NCBI RefSeq assembly: GCF_019396325.1
Contig: NZ_JAHKRO010000017.1
Coordinates: 47,790-111,789 of the forward strand
DNA from: Nonomuraea ceibae
GTDB lineage: Bacteria; Actinomycetota; Actinomycetes; Streptosporangiales; Streptosporangiaceae
DNA length: 64,000 nt
Direction of reading: 5' to 3'
Shown: piece after piece, positions 1-7,590 of the stretch
Layout: the number at the start of each line of letters is the position of its first letter
How positions within the stretch are numbered: position 1 is the stretch's first letter
Made by a program: the position numbers and the translations under genes
The notes under the pieces: generated by a model
Database searches by the model: none
What the model was told of the DNA's origin: nothing
What the model saw: the letters and a program-made list of their open reading frames with translations, nothing else

Positions 1-690
1 CACTCCCGCCAGTCCGGTGGCGTGGTTGGTCATCGAGGCGGCCAGGCCAGGAAGATAGGCATCCCGGTTCAGCTCCACCAACTCCCGGTAGATGTCAACG
101 GCTTCCTTGCTGACCCGCGCCGCGTCCTCACCTCGGCCCACTCCCGCCAGTCCGGTGGCGTGGTTGGTCATCGAGGCGGCCAGGCCAGGAAGATAGGCAT
201 CCCGGTTCAGCTCCACCAACTCCCGGTAGATGTCAACGGCTTCCTTGCTGACCCGCGCCGCGTCCTCGCGCCTGCCCACCTCCCCCAACCGGATGGCGTG
301 ATTGCTCACCGACATCGCCAGGTCGGACAGGTAGGCATCCCGGTTCAGCTCCACCAACTCCCGGCACAGGCGCACGGCTTCCTCGCCGACCGGCACCGCG
401 TCCTCGCGCCTGCCCACCTCCCCCAACCGGATGGCGTGATTGCTCACCGAGGCGGCCAGGCCAGGGAGATAGACATCCCGGTTCAGCTCCACCAACTCCC
501 GGCACAGGCGCACGGCTTCCTCGCTGGCCGGCACCGCGTCCTCGCGCCTGCCCACCTCCGCCAACAAGGTGGCGTGATTGGTCGCCGACATCGCCAGGCC
601 AGGCAGATAGGCGTCCCGGCTGGCTTCGGCTAGAGAACGCCAGAGCTCGAGGGCGGTACGGTTCTCCTCCAGCGCGCGGACGTGCAGTCC
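1..690. repeat. Five tandem 138-bp repeats encoding TPR units
   Basis: Units begin at about 1, 139, 277, 415 and 553. Units 1 and 2 are identical over at least the first 125 bases and differ only near the unit end; the others diverge mildly. Each encodes a 46-residue TPR-like unit on the minus strand. The array may continue left of the window. Confidence 0.9.
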
Positions 691-2385
691 GGCGTAGGAC
701 AGACGGAGAGCCAGCGAGCCGTAGATGCGGGCGCGACCAGCGGGGTCGGTGACAGTAGCCAGCCGATGCTCGGAAAGCCGGACGGCCACTGCGGCGATCC
801 CGATGTCCAGATCGATGTGCCGGTGGGCGGGCAGCACCGATTCGATCCTCTCCAGCAGTCCCGGATCGATACCGTCCAGGCTGGCCAGCGTGGCCAGCGC
901 GGCACCTCCGGCGTGCAGGGCCAGGCCGGGGTGGGCCGTCAGCAGTGGATACAACTGCAGCCGGGCCAGGTGCGGCCAGCGCCGGGATGCCTCGATCAGC
1001 GTGGTCAGCCCGTGCCGGGCCCACACCGGCACACCGCCGCCACTGCCGGCGGCTGGCACGCTCGCGTCGCCGGGTGTGGTCAGGAGCCGGGCGGGGGCGT
1101 CCGCGGCCCAGGGATCGGCCGGGAAATCGTAGGAGTGACCGGGGCTGGACAACGCGAGGAAGTCTTCCCCCAGCCGGTCGGGATACAGCGGCTCCAGCAC
1201 CGTAACCTCACCACCTCCTGACGCCTGCGGTGCGGGCGGAGTGGCGCTGCCAGTCGCGGAGGGCGGGTAACAGACCGCGTGATCTTTCAGGAGCTGTCCG
1301 GGGTGTTCACGCGACTCGATCGCAGCGCTTCGTACTGCAGCTCCGCCGTCGGCGTAGCCGAGGCGGCCGGTCACCGTGGCCGTGTAAACGAGCTGGCCCA
1401 TCGCGTCCGGCGAGGTCGCCAAGGGCCGCTCCCGGCGATCGTGCAGCGCCTCCCAGTGGTCGCGTTCGCGGGCCAGCAGCAACTGCGAGACCTGCACCGG
1501 ATCGGTGGGCGGGTCCTGGCCACTGCCGGCGGTCAGGACCGCGGCCAGAGCGGCCATCTGCACGCTCAGCACCAGCCGGTAAGCCTCGTGCCGCTCCAAC
1601 GCCGCCGGCGGTGCCACCTGCCGTGCGGCAGGGCGTTGCAGCAGGTCGGCGAACCGGTCGCGGGCGGCGGCGAACAGGCTCTGGCGGGTGATGCCCGCCT
1701 CGCTCTCCAGCGGTTTCAGCTCGCGCGAGGTCGCCGTCACACCCAGGTCGCGCTGGATGCGGCCGTGCAGGCTCTGCCACCAGGTGCCCGAAGGGCGGGC
1801 CAGCAGCAGCACTCGCACCGGCAGCCGCCCGCGGATCAGCGTGTCACCCAGCAAGGTCAGCAGATCGGCGGTGTCCCACCGCTCGGCGTAGTCCACCACC
1901 ACCAGCACCCCGGCCGCCCGCTCCATGTCTGGGACGGCGAAAGACTTGGCGGCCGAGCGGTCACGCCGGTGGTGAGCCGACAACACGACCCACCCCTCGC
2001 CCTGCCACAGCTCGGCCAGCCTTCCGGCCACGCGGGTCTTGCCCTGCCCGCCCGGCCCGTGGATCAGCTCGACCGCGACCTCGTCCCGCCCGGCCGTCCC
2101 CGGCCCGGCCCCGTCCCGCCAGGCCCGCAGTTCCTCCAGGAGGGCGGTGCGGCCGGTGAAACTGACCACCGCTCTGGCCGCCCGCAGCAACTCGCTCGGC
2201 TGCCTCCACACCGGCGCCGCCTCTGCTGCCTGGACAGCCGGAGCCTCCGGCGCGGGCCAGGACGTCCACCGGTACGGCTCCCCGCCCTCGTACACGATCA
2301 TGTCCCCGGCGGCCTGGAAGATCTGGGCCAGCCCCGTCGCGTGCGCGTGCTGGGACGGCGTACGCGGCCGCCAGGCCGCACTCAC
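1..2385 (-). CDS. STAND-type NTPase with C-terminal TPR array (3' end beyond window)
   Basis: The frame stays open from GTG at 2385 to the window edge (795 codons). It shows a P-loop HGPGGQGKT at about residues 109-117, a Walker B-like strand VLVVVDYAE at about 160-168 and an ARPSG sensor-like motif near 196-200. From about residue 610 it has 46-residue TPR-type helical repeats. This layout (N-terminal segment, NB-ARC/NACHT-like ATPase, TPR sensor) is that of STAND signalling ATPases, known in actinomycetes as regulators or phage-defence sensors; which role applies here is not shown. The start codon overlaps the stop of the upstream membrane-protein gene (GTGA), so the two are probably co-translated. 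The last five repeats are nearly identical in DNA, which suggests recent expansion. The C-terminus is missing. Confidence 0.8.
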   Translation of the reverse strand, partial: MSAAWRPRTPSQHAHATGLAQIFQAAGDMIVYEGGEPYRWTSWPAPEAPAVQAAEAAPVWRQPSELLRAARAVVSFTGRTALLEELRAWRDGAGPGTAGRDEVAVELIHGPGGQGKTRVAGRLAELWQGEGWVVLSAHHRRDRSAAKSFAVPDMERAAGVLVVVDYAERWDTADLLTLLGDTLIRGRLPVRVLLLARPSGTWWQSLHGRIQRDLGVTATSRELKPLESEAGITRQSLFAAARDRFADLLQRPAARQVAPPAALERHEAYRLVLSVQMAALAAVLTAGSGQDPPTDPVQVSQLLLARERDHWEALHDRRERPLATSPDAMGQLVYTATVTGRLGYADGGAAVRSAAIESREHPGQLLKDHAVCYPPSATGSATPPAPQASGGGEVTVLEPLYPDRLGEDFLALSSPGHSYDFPADPWAADAPARLLTTPGDASVPAAGSGGGVPVWARHGLTTLIEASRRWPHLARLQLYPLLTAHPGLALHAGGAALATLASLDGIDPGLLERIESVLPAHRHIDLDIGIAAVAVRLSEHRLATVTDPAGRARIYGSLALRLSYAGLHVRALEENRTALELWRSLAEASRDAYLPGLAMSATNHATLLAEVGRREDAVPASEEAVRLCRELVELNRDVYLPGLAASVSNHAIRLGEVGRREDAVPVGEEAVRLCRELVELNRDAYLSDLAMSVSNHAIRLGEVGRREDAARVSKEAVDIYRELVELNRDAYLPGLAASMTNHATGLAGVGRGEDAARVSKEAVDIYRELVELNRDAYLPGLAASMTNHATGLAGV

Positions 2386-2852
2386 CGCCCGCTCCCGTCA
2401 CCGTCAGCGGCGGCGTCGGTGGCGTCGTCAGCGTCGGCGGCGGCGTCCGCGATGACGTCCCGGCCGCCCTGACGCACCTGACTCCCATCGTCGGCTCTGG
2501 CCTGCTGCCGCACAGGGCGCGAGCCCTCACGATCCGCGCCGTCGGAGTCCAGGCCGCCGTCGCCCGCCCCCGGCCCGGGCCGCAGCGACGGGCGTTGGAT
2601 GAGATCGCGGCCAGCCTGGAACGTCCGGCTGTTCCCCCTGGCCTTGGCCACCTGCCGAACGCTGCCGCCCCCGGGCCCGCCCCACAACCCGAAGATCGCC
2701 ACCCCGAGCCCCGCCACCGCCACGAACAAGCCCAGCACGCTGGCCAACTGATCAGCCTGCGCCAGCCCCACCTCCGCGAAGTAGACGCCAAGCCCCGCCA
2801 GCCCGGCCACCGCGACCACGGCCCCGCCCCATACCAGCCCACGCCTGCGCAT
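2382..2852 (-). CDS. Small two-TM protein coupled to the STAND ATPase
   Basis: 156 aa starting at ATG 2852. Two hydrophobic segments (about residues 5-25 and 37-57) are followed by a short basic stretch with GNSRTFQAGRDLIQ and an acidic Ala/Asp-rich tail. Its TGA stop overlaps the GTG start of the STAND/TPR gene, so it is the first gene of a two-gene operon. Its role is unknown. A membrane anchor or effector for the ATPase is a reasonable inference from the coupling and topology, but no catalytic domain is visible. Confidence 0.7.
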   Translation of the reverse strand: MRRRGLVWGGAVVAVAGLAGLGVYFAEVGLAQADQLASVLGLFVAVAGLGVAIFGLWGGPGGGSVRQVAKARGNSRTFQAGRDLIQRPSLRPGPGAGDGGLDSDGADREGSRPVRQQARADDGSQVRQGGRDVIADAAADADDATDAAADGDGSGR

Positions 2853-2989
2853 ACCGGCATCTTCGACCAGCGGGTAAGGCCACGCAATGCGCTTGCGGGA
2901 TCACGCACCGAACGTGCCTGAACGTCCGGAAAGGGGCCCGCTCCGGACCCATGACAGGGTGTGCTTGAGGACCCGAGCACGCCTGAAGC

Positions 2990-3298
2990 TCATGAGACAT
3001 CGTCGGCCTGGCCAGATAGAGCCGGAACTTCCCGGCCATAGATTTGCGGATCGTACAGATCTGGACGATCCAGAGCGGGCGAACGGTTGTGTTGTGCTCG
3101 CTCAGGACGGGGTCGGCTGGACCCTTCGGGGGTGTGAGCGAGGGCCTGCCCTGTGGCCTGGTGCCGTACGGCGAGCCGCCGCCGGTCCTCCTTATCGGGG
3201 ATTGGTTCGTGGCCAGGTTGTCTAGTGCGAGTGTGGGGTGGGGCGGCGACCACGATGGGGACGGTCTCGGCGGCGGGCCGGTGGCTGAGAGCGTTCAT
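2990..3298 (-). CDS. Possible small protein (102 aa), unknown
   Basis: ATG at 3298 is preceded by an excellent AGGAGG at about 9-bp spacing. The protein is Pro/Arg-rich with no recognisable domain, and its second half has a composition like an off-frame reading. The ribosome-binding site suggests a real start here; the C-terminal half may be out of frame through decay. Confidence 0.35.
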   Translation of the reverse strand: MNALSHRPAAETVPIVVAAPPHTRTRQPGHEPIPDKEDRRRLAVRHQATGQALAHTPEGSSRPRPERAQHNRSPALDRPDLYDPQIYGREVPALSGQADDVS

Positions 3299-3340
3299 GG
3301 GGTGGTGACCTCCTCTCGGGGCGGAGGTCGGGGCTCGGTG

Positions 3341-3385
3341 TCATGCCGTCAGGTCGTGGGCGAAGCGGTGCCCGAGGTAGCTCAT
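3341..3385 (-). CDS. 14-residue peptide coupled to the 68-aa gene
   Basis: ATG at 3385 overlaps the TGA of the preceding 68-aa gene (ATGA) and encodes MSYLGHRFAHDLTA. It may be a genuine mini-ORF or the relic of a longer frame. It is listed only because it continues the chain of overlapping starts in this operon. Confidence 0.25.
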   Translation of the reverse strand: MSYLGHRFAHDLTA

Positions 3386-3588
3386 GGAGCGCCGGCAGCG
3401 GCCCAGTCGTCGATTTCGTCGGCCGTTTCGCGTTCCGCCTGGGCGGTGTCGGCGAGAATGCTGGCCGATTGGGCGAACCCCTGGTTGCTGATCAGGGATG
3501 TGTCCGCTCCTGTTGCGTGGCTGGCGCGCGCGGTTTCTGCCGCCTCGGACATGGCCTCGGCGTGGCGCCGGAGCGCGTTGGTGATCAC
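3382..3588 (-). CDS. Small acidic helical protein, unknown
   Basis: 68 aa from GTG 3588. The sequence is Ala/Glu-rich and helical with no known domain. The GTG sits inside ATGTGATC, so it overlaps the end of a very short upstream frame that begins at an ATG near 3638. The next gene starts at its stop with an ATGA overlap. Codon use looks coding. It is part of the minus-strand run of small coupled genes at the distal end of the element operon. Confidence 0.5.
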   Translation of the reverse strand: MITNALRRHAEAMSEAAETARASHATGADTSLISNQGFAQSASILADTAQAERETADEIDDWAAAGAP

Positions 3589-3660
3589 ATGCTGCCGTTG
3601 GTGAGCAGATGGTGGGCGCGCTGGGCCTGGGCAGCCATTCGGGGTCGATGTCGAGCGGGG

Positions 3661-4278
3661 TCATGACACCGCTCCCAGGTCGAAGGCTCGCGTGCATTCT
3701 TCTGCGATCAGGCGAGCCGTGTACTTCGGCCGAAGCCCGCCGAGAAGCACGGTTGGCGCCGGCCAGTCGGGGTCGACGTCGCGGGTGTATCGCCACGCCA
3801 CCTCGCCGGCGTTCTGGCTGAAGGTGTAGGTGCGGTGGTGATAGGCCTCCGCGTACGACTCGAACCCGGCGCGCACCACCTCGTTGAGGACCTCGCACAC
3901 GGCAGTCAGTCGCGACCTCGGCACGTTTTCCAGGGTCAGCGTGTAATCGGCGAGGTGGGTGTAGGGGTGGTCGGCCGGGAGGGTTACCCCGATTCGGCCC
4001 TTGGCGGCCACGTCGTAGCGCGGCAAGGCCACCTCGTGGGGCTCGCGCCACGGCACCAGTTCCGACCCGCGATCGTTGACGGTGCAGAACGTGTCGCCGA
4101 CCTTGTAGCCCCGGCCGATCGGATTGAGTGCGTGACTGGTGAGGGCGACCGTGAGCCAGGGCAGGCCGTGCTGCGCGGGCTCGATCTTCGTGACCTTGAC
4201 TTGGACGGCGCGCCGCGAATGCTGGGGGTTGAGCAGATAGCCAACAAGGTCTCCGACGTTGACCTCGCCGGGGATCAT
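3661..4278 (-). CDS. Hypothetical element protein (205 aa)
   Basis: The chosen start is ATG 4278 (MIPGEVNVGD), which overlaps the stop of the DUF6011 gene as ATGA; an in-frame start 36 bases upstream lies inside that gene. The protein is soluble and mixed alpha/beta. It opens with a short beta-rich segment (VGDLVGYLL) that could be a small SH3- or PUA-like barrel. I recognise no family with confidence. Its stop again overlaps a downstream ATG (3664), but that frame is short. Confidence 0.7.
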   Translation of the reverse strand: MIPGEVNVGDLVGYLLNPQHSRRAVQVKVTKIEPAQHGLPWLTVALTSHALNPIGRGYKVGDTFCTVNDRGSELVPWREPHEVALPRYDVAAKGRIGVTLPADHPYTHLADYTLTLENVPRSRLTAVCEVLNEVVRAGFESYAEAYHHRTYTFSQNAGEVAWRYTRDVDPDWPAPTVLLGGLRPKYTARLIAEECTRAFDLGAVS

Positions 4279-4598
4279 CGCGCGCCTCGCATCGTGCGCA
4301 GGTTGGCCAGGCACACGGGCCCGATGCCCTTCGCGACGGATTCGGGATCGCTCAGCGCCCGCCCACAGCAGGCGCAGATGCCGTGCTCGTGACCGAACGC
4401 GGCGGCCTGCTCCTCGGTGATCGCGTTGGATGAGGACAGATCCTCGACGCGAATGGGGGAGGGGCGGCGGCGCAGCTTGCCGCGCGACACCTCCAGCCTC
4501 TTGATGGTGAGCGAACCGGCGAAGCGGCGGCTCTGCTTCACTTCGTATACCTGGCCGTCCTTGGTGTAGACGCCGGGTTCCACGGTGGTGGTGGGCAT
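4275..4598 (-). CDS. DUF6011-like zinc-binding protein
   Basis: 107 aa. The C-terminal half has the pattern HEHGICACCGRAL, SDPESVAKGIGPVC, typical of the DUF6011 family found on actinobacterial phages and plasmids, with three Cys and a His as likely zinc ligands. AAGGAAC precedes ATG 4598. It is coupled to the next gene by ATGA. The function of the family is unknown; a nucleic-acid-binding accessory role is plausible. Confidence 0.7.
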   Translation of the reverse strand: MPTTTVEPGVYTKDGQVYEVKQSRRFAGSLTIKRLEVSRGKLRRRPSPIRVEDLSSSNAITEEQAAAFGHEHGICACCGRALSDPESVAKGIGPVCLANLRTMRGAR

Positions 4599-4622
4599 GC
4601 TTGTTCCTTTATTGGTCGGGTG

Positions 4623-4988
4623 TCAGGGGTGACGACCCCGGGAGGGAGCCGACCGGCAACGGTGCAAGGGCGGCCGGTTCCTGCGGGACGAGCCCGGGGG
4701 CGTCGTCGAGCCGGGTAGCCGGACAGTGCGGTTGCGGGCCGTCACGCTGGTGGGGGGTCGAGGTCGTTTGGCGGGGAGTGCCTCGGCTCGCTCAGGACGG
4801 GGTCGTGGGGCGCCCCGGATCAGGAGAGGAGCCTGATCCGGGTCCCTCTCGGGCCGCGTGGTTGCGGCGAGGAGGTGTTCGGCGGCCGCGCAAGCGGCAG
4901 CACGCTGCTCGTCGGCGAAGTGCTCTGGGCACATTTCGCCGGTGCGGCGGCAGTCGGGGCATCCGCTGCGATCGCGGTACTCCGCCAC
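4623..4988 (-). CDS. Cys-rich small protein, unknown
   Basis: 121 aa from GTG 4988. The first 45 residues look genuine: GCPDCRRTGEMCPEHF gives a CxxC/CxxH zinc-binding pattern followed by an Ala-rich helix. The frame continues upstream without a start (a natural-looking DVVIAGLRAAVAEY stretch), so the 5' end may be lost or frameshifted. The C-terminal half is Pro/Arg-rich and less convincing. Confidence 0.45.
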   Translation of the reverse strand: MAEYRDRSGCPDCRRTGEMCPEHFADEQRAAACAAAEHLLAATTRPERDPDQAPLLIRGAPRPRPERAEALPAKRPRPPTSVTARNRTVRLPGSTTPPGSSRRNRPPLHRCRSAPSRGRHP

Positions 4989-5084
4989 GGCAGCGCGCAG
5001 TCCGGCGATGACGACGTCCAGGAGGGCCTGTGGCAGCAGGAGAGGACGCAGCCGGTCCGAGGGCGGTGAAGGCGGAAGTCTCCG

Positions 5085-5480
5085 TCAGAGTGGGGGCCGG
5101 TAGGGGGCGATCTCAGCGATGATCCAGTCCGGCCCTTCGTCCTGGGGGAGACCGGTGGCCATCTGGGTGGCCTGCTGGTGCAGCCCGGTGCCTTTGGAGG
5201 TGGCCGCCAGGTCCCGGTGGGCTGGAAGGTGTAGGTGAGGTGAAGCCGATCCGGCAGCAGGTAGGCGTGGAATCGGTCTCGCCGGACCAGGACCGGCTTG
5301 CCAGAGACCCGGCTTCTTCACGGCGTGGATTAGTTCGTTGGATGAGCTGGTCAGGACGGACGTGATGATCGAACGCGCCGGGTCTCCATTCCAGTGACCG
5401 TGGGGCTCACGTCGGCGAAGCGCCGCAAGCCGATCGCGGTATCGCGCAGGGAACGAGATGGATCCGAGGAGGCTTGGAGG
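5085..5480 (-). pseudogene. Frameshifted small hypothetical gene
   Basis: Natural-looking peptide segments occur in different minus frames in collinear order: NELIHAVKK (about 5320), GKPVLVRRDRFHAYLLPDRL (about 5290-5230) and QQATQMATGLPQDEGPDWII (about 5190-5110). At least two frame changes are needed to join them. I read this as a decayed small gene of the element operon. Confidence 0.4.
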
Positions 5481-5489
5481 GCCCGCTGC

Positions 5490-6101
5490 TCAGTGCTGCG
5501 CGAGGAGAGCGGGGCCGTCGGCAGTCTGCGTGGATAGGCCGGAGCAGACGTCGAGGCTCAGCGGCCGGCCCTGGTAGTGGCTGTGGAAGTAACGGACGAA
5601 GATTCTGACGCGGTCGTCGAGGCGGCCGAGTTCCCCGGTGAAGTACGGCGTCATGTCCTGGCCGTTGCGGCCGATGGCCGGATGTTCGGGGCCTTCCCAC
5701 AGTCGTTCGCAGGCGAAGCGCACCCACGCCAGCCCTTGCCAGCGGGCTCGGGTGGTGCGGGGCCGCTCGCTCACGTCGTGGACGGTCACCGGACCGCGCG
5801 CGAGGTTGATGGAGAAGTCGGGGCGAAGCGTCCACAGGATGTCGGCCCAGCGTTTCTGCTCGCACCAGGTGGATTGCAGCCGCAGGGAGTGGGGGGTGGG
5901 CACGTGCCCGGCGCACAGCTGGCCCCGGCTGAGGTTGAGGTAGTGGACGCCTGCCTCGCGTATGGCATGTCGGCTGGTTCGGTCGGGGTGGGTCGGCGTT
6001 TCCGGGGCGGCGTCAGTGGCCGGGCCGGGTGGCTCGCCTGGCGTGGTCAGGCTGGCCCGCGTTGAGCGACTGGCGCGGCGGGGGCGGGCGCGGCGGCTCA
6101 T
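5490..6101 (-). CDS. Hypothetical element protein (203 aa)
   Basis: I chose ATG 6101 because it overlaps the upstream TGA (ATGA); an alternative ATG lies at 6110. The first 55 residues are Arg/Pro-rich and low complexity. The rest is a compact Trp-rich domain (WCEQKRWADILWTLRPDFSI, RIFVRYFHSHY). No known family is recognised. It follows the prim-pol and a 61-aa protein in the same transcription unit. Confidence 0.65.
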   Translation of the reverse strand: MSRRARPRRASRSTRASLTTPGEPPGPATDAAPETPTHPDRTSRHAIREAGVHYLNLSRGQLCAGHVPTPHSLRLQSTWCEQKRWADILWTLRPDFSINLARGPVTVHDVSERPRTTRARWQGLAWVRFACERLWEGPEHPAIGRNGQDMTPYFTGELGRLDDRVRIFVRYFHSHYQGRPLSLDVCSGLSTQTADGPALLAQH

Positions 6102-6283
6102 CCGTCGCATCCGTCGTGAAGGATCTCGCCGAAGATGTTGTCGATCACCTTGACGGCTTCGTCCTCGGGCATCTCGTCGAGTTTTGCCAGAGGGGAGGTG
6201 TCGACGTTGGCGTCGGTGAGGCGCGCCAGCGTGGTGGCGATGGCGAGGACCTCTTCGGCGGTGATGTCAGGGGGGATGGACAT
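6098..6283 (-). CDS. Small acidic protein (61 aa), unknown
   Basis: ATG 6283 (MSIPPDITAEEV) is preceded by AGGAGAC; an in-frame upstream ATG at 6340 gives an unlikely N-terminus. The protein is all-helical and acidic. It is coupled by ATGA to the next gene and lies 157 bp downstream of the prim-pol gene. Function unknown. Confidence 0.6.
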   Translation of the reverse strand: MSIPPDITAEEVLAIATTLARLTDANVDTSPLAKLDEMPEDEAVKVIDNIFGEILHDGCDG

Positions 6284-6440
6284 GGTCGTCTCCTGGTGGT
6301 CGGGCAACCCCTGCTCGCCTGGCGTGCGGGGGTTTGGCAAGGCGGCGCAGCCCGGGTGGGCCGGGCTGCGGTTCGGGCCGGCTGGCTGTTGGTTCCGGCT
6401 GTGGCCGGTGCGGAGGGAGGTGTCTGTCGTCCCGCGCGTT

Positions 6441-7511
6441 CTAGCGGTGATGGTCGGGCTGCAGCGGGTGGCGAAGGCCTGCGTTCATGCCGGAGCGGAT
6501 GATGGTTTGGATCCGTCGGCTCTGCTGCGGCCGGGCGTGGGTGGCGGTCTGGCTCAGGGCGTGTTCGGCTTCGTCGTGGCGCAGGCGTCCGGCGGCGACG
6601 AGGCCGCCGGCGGTGTAGGCGGCCCGGTTGAGCTTGTCGGCGAAGCCGGTGCCGCTGGCGGCGGCGGCGCATCCGGCCACGTCGGCCAGGAGGGTGGACA
6701 GGGCGAGCAGCCCGGCTGAGTCTGGTGTGTCCGCGCGTGGCGGGCGAGGGCCACGGGTGGGTGGAGGGTTGTCGCGGGGGCGGTGTCCGGTGCGGATCAG
6801 GTCGTGACGCAGCCAGGCTGGCAGGGCGGCGGGGTGGCGGGTCCGGCCGAGCAGGGTGTAGGGGCCGGCGCGGGTGATGATGCCGGGCGCGATGATGTAG
6901 CCGCCGTTGGCGCGCACGTCCACTTGCCAGGCCAGCGCTCGCACGGGTCTGGAGCCGCGCGAGGGGCTGGAGCCGGTGGAGCAGGCGAACTGGTCCTGTT
7001 CGTGGAGCTGGTACCAGACGTGCAGGCCGCCTGAGGGGGTGCGCACCCGCATGGTGGAGGTGTCGTGTGCGGGGCTGTTGGCGTTGCGATGGCGGGCCAG
7101 CAGGTTCAGGGCGTCGAAGCCGGTGGCCACCTCGACCGGGTCGACGTGCGCGGGCGGGATCAGGCCGGGCAGGATCTGCTTCGGCGTCGGTAGCAGGTCG
7201 GCGTGGGTGTCGATGTCGATGACGATCAGGCCGGACGGCGTCCCGCAGGCGACGCCCACCCCGAAGCGCGGATTGCGTCGCCACCACTGCTGGATGCGGG
7301 CGGTGTCGGTGGTGGCGGCGTGAAAGCCGTGGCACCAGCGTCCTTGGCGGATGCAGGGGCATTCTCGCGGGTCGTGGGCGGATTCCTGGCAGGTGCGGCA
7401 GTTGCGTGCGGGGATCTTGGCGCCGGGCGCGAGCGGGTGAACCGGCCATCCGTTGTCGGCACACCAGCGTGCGATGGTCAGCGGCGCGAGGCCAGAGGTG
7501 GTGATGGCCAT
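6441..7511 (-). CDS. Bifunctional DNA primase/polymerase (prim-pol)
   Basis: 356 aa. The N-terminal two thirds match the archaeo-eukaryotic prim-pol fold of plasmid and phage replication proteins: opening GWPVHPLAPGAKIP, the metal-binding pair VIDID (D99/D101) and SGGLHVWY (about 160-167). A Cys-rich insertion (residues 38-60, CRTC...CPC...C) probably binds zinc. No helicase domain is fused, so it would need a separate helicase. It sits directly downstream of the MoxR/VWA pair and is part of the element replication module. GGGAG precedes the ATG. Confidence 0.9.
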   Translation of the reverse strand: MAITTSGLAPLTIARWCADNGWPVHPLAPGAKIPARNCRTCQESAHDPRECPCIRQGRWCHGFHAATTDTARIQQWWRRNPRFGVGVACGTPSGLIVIDIDTHADLLPTPKQILPGLIPPAHVDPVEVATGFDALNLLARHRNANSPAHDTSTMRVRTPSGGLHVWYQLHEQDQFACSTGSSPSRGSRPVRALAWQVDVRANGGYIIAPGIITRAGPYTLLGRTRHPAALPAWLRHDLIRTGHRPRDNPPPTRGPRPPRADTPDSAGLLALSTLLADVAGCAAAASGTGFADKLNRAAYTAGGLVAAGRLRHDEAEHALSQTATHARPQQSRRIQTIIRSGMNAGLRHPLQPDHHR

Positions 7512-7590
7512 AGGAGGCTCCCGGGGGTGAAGGCCGTGGTGGCGCCTCGTGGGGCCGGGGTTGAGGCGGCACCACGGCTCCCGAGGGAGG

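Noticed and set aside
1..690. Regular DNA repeats suggesting a CRISPR array
   Set aside because: Units are 138 bp, contiguous without spacers, and encode TPR helices in frame.
1279..2472. Long plus-strand frame over the STAND gene
   Set aside because: Antisense shadow; the minus frame has Walker motifs and TPR units.
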